This document shows, piece by piece, positions 60,958-64,000 of a stretch of DNA of 64,000 bases; position 1 is the first letter of the stretch; every line of letters starts with the position of its first letter. The translations under genes were made by a program, and so were the position numbers. Under the pieces are notes generated by a model that was not told where the DNA came from, searched no databases, and was given only the letters and a program-made list of their open reading frames with translations. This DNA is from CBDDHT01 sp965227905 (GTDB lineage Bacteria > Pseudomonadota > Alphaproteobacteria > Rhizobiales > Methyloligellaceae): the NCBI GenBank assembly GCA_965227905.1, contig OZ245780.1, forward strand, positions 3,224,001-3,288,000, in the 5' to 3' direction.

Positions 60958-62889
60958 TCAGGCTTCAGCTTTTTCGCCCGACTTTTCCTCTTCCTTGGCT
61001 GGTGCTTTGCTATCCTCTTTGGCTTCGGCCTCATCGACAAGATGATAGCAAGGCGCTTTCTCCATCGTGTATTCGCCAGTTTTTGGATCACGACGAGAGA
61101 CTGTCAGAACGTGCCAGTTTTCATCGTCCAGTTTCATGGCGTCACCTCGATAGTAGTAACCGGGCCAACGAGTCTCCTTGCGGAACAACGTGTGTTGCGT
61201 AACGCACTCGGCAGTGCGGTGACGGTGCTTCAACTCCCAAGCACGCAGCAACTCGTGAAGGTCCTTGGCGGCAATCTTCTCAAGATCTTCTTCCATGATC
61301 TTGAGTTTCTTGAGGCCGATGTTCAGGAGCTTCTCGTTGGTCATGTAGCTGACGGTCACACCGCCACAGTACTCGTCCATCAATTTCTGGAGGCGGTCGA
61401 GACCCTGTTTCGGGTTGATGTAGCTTGGGCTGACCGTTCCGGCGACGATCTCATTCCGATAGATCTTGTAACGCTCAAGAGGCGTGAAGATCTCTTCACC
61501 GCGCCGATTGATCTGCTCTGCGGAGACACGGATGCCTTCCGCCTTGCCGTCATCGATGTATTTGCAGGCGGCCTTTGCAGCAAGGCGCCCTTCGGTGAAC
61601 GAGCCGGATGAGAACGCATGCGGCGTACCGCCGACCGCGTCACCCGCGCCGAACAGACCGTCGATGGTCATCATGCGGTTGTATCCCCAGAAATATTCCG
61701 GCGGGGAAACATCCTCCGGTCCACTTGCCCAACCGCCACAGCCGGTTGCGTGTGAGCCCATGACATAAGGTTCGGACGTGGTCAGCTCGGGGTTCTCGTT
61801 TTTCGGATCCACATCGGTGGCGGCCCAAAGCACCGCTTGGCCGACGGTCATGCCGAGGAAGTTTTCCCAGCCCACCTCTTCCAGGTGAGGGTCTTGGAAG
61901 GCATGCATCGTCACCATGTGAATAGGCCCACGACCGGCATTCACTTCGTTGATCAATGCGTGGTTCCGCAGACAGGTCGGAATTGGCCGGTGCGTTCTGT
62001 GTGAAAGCTCCGGATCCAGATATTCCTTGCCGACCATTTTCTGGAGTTCGGGGAACCAGTTGGATTCGTACTCTTCACCCAGACCGTTTTGCGTATAGGT
62101 CTTCAGATGCAGGAAGTAGGCGCCAACGGGGCCATAACCATCTTTAAACCGCGCCAGCACGATGCGGTTTTCCATCTGGGTCATCTTTGCACCGGCATTG
62201 ATCATGAGCCCATATGCGGACCCGGATGACCAGGGTGCGTACCAGACGCGGCCGGCACCCTCACCCACGGAACGTGGTTTGAAGATATTGGAGGCGCCGC
62301 CTGCGGCACAGATTACCGTTTTGGACTTGAAGACATGATAGTCGCCAGTCCGCACATTGAAGCCGACGGCACCAGCGATACGGTTGTCCTTGGCGTCATC
62401 CAAAAGCAGGTGTGTGACACAGATACGGTTATAGATCTTGTCGGCTGATTTCTTGGCGGCCTCTGCCACGATAGGCTTGTAGGATTCGCCGTGAATCATG
62501 ATCTGCCAACGTCCTTCACGAAGATATTGCCCCGTCTCGGGGTTCTTCATGATCGGCAGGCCCCAGTCTTCAAACTGGTGCACGGTGGAGTCCACGTGGC
62601 GCGCCATATCGAAGAGCAGGTCTTCACGCACCATGCCCATCAGGTCGATACGTGCGTAACGGACATGGTCTTCCGGATTGTTCTCGCCCCAACGTGTTCC
62701 CATGTAGCAGTTGATGGCATAGAGGCCCTGGGCAACCGCGCCTGAGCGATCGATGTTGGCCTTTTCTGCGACAACGATCTTCTTATCCTGACCCCAGAAC
62801 CTGGCCTCCCAAGCGGCACCAGTACCACCCAGGCCGCCACCGACGACCAGAATGTCAATGTTGTCTTCGACGACTGTATTGTACGCCAT
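60958..62889 (-). CDS. aprA: Adenylylsulfate reductase, alpha subunit
   Basis: A 643-residue flavoprotein. The FAD fold begins NIDILVVGGGLGGTGAAWEARFWG, and VVAEKANIDRSGAVAQGLYAINCYMG and HATGCGGWASGPEDVSPPEYFWGYNRMMTIDGLFGAGDAVGGTPHAFSSGSFTEGRLAA are AprA signatures. AprA binds FAD and forms a heterodimer with the iron-sulfur AprB. In sulfur oxidisers it runs in reverse, oxidising sulfite with AMP to APS. It ends in a charged tail (AKEDSKAPAKEEEKSGEKAEA) that may be disordered. The aprB stop overlaps its ATG, so aprB-aprA are coupled. Confidence 0.96.
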   Translation of the reverse strand: MAYNTVVEDNIDILVVGGGLGGTGAAWEARFWGQDKKIVVAEKANIDRSGAVAQGLYAINCYMGTRWGENNPEDHVRYARIDLMGMVREDLLFDMARHVDSTVHQFEDWGLPIMKNPETGQYLREGRWQIMIHGESYKPIVAEAAKKSADKIYNRICVTHLLLDDAKDNRIAGAVGFNVRTGDYHVFKSKTVICAAGGASNIFKPRSVGEGAGRVWYAPWSSGSAYGLMINAGAKMTQMENRIVLARFKDGYGPVGAYFLHLKTYTQNGLGEEYESNWFPELQKMVGKEYLDPELSHRTHRPIPTCLRNHALINEVNAGRGPIHMVTMHAFQDPHLEEVGWENFLGMTVGQAVLWAATDVDPKNENPELTTSEPYVMGSHATGCGGWASGPEDVSPPEYFWGYNRMMTIDGLFGAGDAVGGTPHAFSSGSFTEGRLAAKAACKYIDDGKAEGIRVSAEQINRRGEEIFTPLERYKIYRNEIVAGTVSPSYINPKQGLDRLQKLMDEYCGGVTVSYMTNEKLLNIGLKKLKIMEEDLEKIAAKDLHELLRAWELKHRHRTAECVTQHTLFRKETRWPGYYYRGDAMKLDDENWHVLTVSRRDPKTGEYTMEKAPCYHLVDEAEAKEDSKAPAKEEEKSGEKAEA

Positions 62890-63368
62890 CAGTAGTACAC
62901 CCCTTCCTTCATCACGAGGCCGTTGGATTCCAGCGTATGCAATCCACCGTCATCCATACGAACGTACTTTGGCTCGCTGTACAGCAACTGGCTGTCACGC
63001 ATGTCCTGGTCGGGTCCGGAAACATCCTTCAGCTTGGGAATGCAAGTGCCCCAAGGCTTGGTGGTGATCGGAGAGAGGAAATTCTTTTCCGTGCCGTCCC
63101 GGAATTTGATTCTCCAGGCGATCGTGCCTTTCTCTTCTTCGCGGCGGACGCGGACGCTGTGGCCGAGCGGTGCGAAGTCGGCATATCCGCGGGCATCGAT
63201 CGCGTGCTGCGGACAGGCCTTCACGCAGGAGTAGCATTCCCAGCACATGTCGGGCTCGATATTGAAGGCACGGCGATAGGTTGGATCGATATGCATAATA
63301 TCCGAGGGACAGATGTCGACGCAGTGCCCGCAGCCGTCGCATCGTGTCATGTAAACAAAGGTTGGCAT
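62889..63368 (-). CDS. aprB: Adenylylsulfate reductase, beta subunit
   Basis: A 159-residue ferredoxin-like subunit: CDGCGHCVDICPSDI and CWECYSCVKACPQHA give the cysteines of the two [4Fe-4S] clusters that carry electrons between AprA and the membrane partner. MPTFVYMTRCDGCGHCV is the family's start. The remaining 80 residues (RVRREEEKGTIAWRIKFRDG) form the long tail that wraps AprA. Operon order is aprM-aprB-aprA, with 43 bp to aprM and 1 bp of overlap to aprA. Confidence 0.96.
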   Translation of the reverse strand: MPTFVYMTRCDGCGHCVDICPSDIMHIDPTYRRAFNIEPDMCWECYSCVKACPQHAIDARGYADFAPLGHSVRVRREEEKGTIAWRIKFRDGTEKNFLSPITTKPWGTCIPKLKDVSGPDQDMRDSQLLYSEPKYVRMDDGGLHTLESNGLVMKEGVYY

Positions 63369-63411
63369 TAAGTGCTCCTGTCTTATTCAATCGTGTTCTG
63401 CAGATCGTTGT

Positions 63412-64000
63412 TCAGTAGTGCTGTGGCTGCTCACGCTTGATGCCAAGCCCCATATTCAGAGGCGCATCTTTCAACAGCGACATTGAATGCCTGTCACGAT
63501 CTGCCGGGTTTGTTCTGTCAGCAGGCTCGGGAAGATTGTCCAGTGAGCCATCGGCCTTGGCGACGCGCTTCTGAAAAGCGGCAGCGGGCTTGAAGAACAT
63601 ATGGGCGAACTTCGACCAGAGCACGCCGCCAAAGAGCACCGCGCTGGACAGAATGAACAGCACCAGGAAGAACGAACTCAAAACCTGCGAGCCCATGCCC
63701 TGTGTTACGGACCAGATCAATCCGAACAGGGTTGTTCCCAATAGAGAGAGAATGAAAAGGTCTGCACGCACAATGCGGTTCCATGGATTGCCTTCCGCAG
63801 CGACGTCGACCCGAATAAAGAACCAGAACCAGAAGCCGCCAATGCAAACCATCAGCGCGCCCAGGTGCCACAAGAGCGGCCAGACCGCCGGTGTTGCATC
63901 TGCAGTTGGGTAGAAGAATACCAACGCGACAGTCGCAATGAGGAAAAGCACGAAGCCGTACATCGTGAGGAGATGAGCCACCCTGCGCTTGGGGTTGCAG
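63412..64000 (-). CDS. aprM: AprM-like membrane protein, 5' end beyond the window
   Basis: A membrane protein of at least 195 residues. The frame is open to the right edge (residues CNPKRRVAHLLTMYGF continue beyond a GTG at 63979), so the start is likely outside. Hydrophobic segments include YGFVLFLIATVALVFFYP, VWPLLWHLGALMVCIGGFWFWFFI, LFILSLLGTTLFGLIWSV and LSSFFLVLFILSSAVLFGGVLW. AprM is a predicted membrane anchor for AprBA in sulfur oxidisers that do not use QmoABC; the gene position before aprBA is the known arrangement. A short soluble tail follows (RDRHSMSLLKDAPLNMGLG). Confidence 0.8.
   Translation of the reverse strand, partial: CNPKRRVAHLLTMYGFVLFLIATVALVFFYPTADATPAVWPLLWHLGALMVCIGGFWFWFFIRVDVAAEGNPWNRIVRADLFILSLLGTTLFGLIWSVTQGMGSQVLSSFFLVLFILSSAVLFGGVLWSKFAHMFFKPAAAFQKRVAKADGSLDNLPEPADRTNPADRDRHSMSLLKDAPLNMGLGIKREQPQHY

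Noticed and set aside
60883..61611. 242-codon frame opposite aprA
   Set aside because: Overlaps aprA fully and includes the hairpin; no coding signature of its own.
1..64000. CRISPR arrays, insertion sequences, prophage or att sites
   Set aside because: No regularly spaced direct repeats, transposase or integrase genes or long terminal repeats were seen on reading both strands.

Overview
The window looks like chromosomal DNA of an alphaproteobacterium of the Hyphomicrobiales (Rhizobiales) type, probably marine or otherwise sulfur-oxidising. The evidence is the general L-amino-acid ABC transporter aapJQMP, a one-step phosphatidylcholine synthase (Pcs), a rhizobial-style porin, two IalB-family proteins, SdhE next to mfd, and PleD-like signalling proteins. 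I see no rRNA, tRNA, CRISPR array, insertion sequence or phage gene. No genus can be named from this sequence alone.

Layout. 1-8.5 kb: the end of a large adenylate cyclase/ATPase/TPR regulator, then small-molecule enzymes (alpha/beta hydrolase, cupin, RidA, PLP lyase), an ArsR repressor with its operator, NIPSNAP and ABM monooxygenase-like proteins, and a DMT exporter. 8.5-16 kb: a PAS-GGDEF-EAL protein and the aap operon. 16-29 kb: a vWA-like protein, a LysR-GST-flavoprotein module, Pcs, a porin, a UbiH-like hydroxylase, a CoA-transferase, an LpxL-like acyltransferase, a malyl-CoA-lyase-like enzyme and HspQ. 28.5-35 kb: tandem IalB proteins, a YejA-like binding protein and two proteins that look catalytically dead, an adenylate-forming enzyme without its signature motifs and a PleD-like protein without GGDEF. 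35-50 kb: housekeeping genes (mfd, sdhE, recG, glmS, glmU) with two SPOR-domain proteins around glmSU, a DUF502 protein and a zinc metallopeptidase. 50-58 kb: malonate use (malonyl-CoA decarboxylase and synthetase), a carboxymuconolactone-decarboxylase-like protein, a gene-poor kilobase, a membrane adenylate cyclase and a trypsin-like protease.

The most distinctive block is 58.2-64 kb. Here sat plus a 52-residue small protein (+ strand) converge on aprM-aprB-aprA, a 116-residue protein of unknown function and a SlyD-like FKBP (- strand). Known biochemistry of AprBA and Sat in sulfur oxidisers makes this a sulfite-to-sulfate route that conserves energy: sulfite + AMP to APS by AprBA, then APS + PPi to ATP + sulfate by Sat. 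AprM would pass electrons to the membrane. The three extra genes are the best candidates for undescribed accessory parts of this pathway.

Where several starts were possible I chose the one with a ribosome-binding site or the best family fit, and each entry says so. Family names rest on recognising motifs by eye; no database search was possible.
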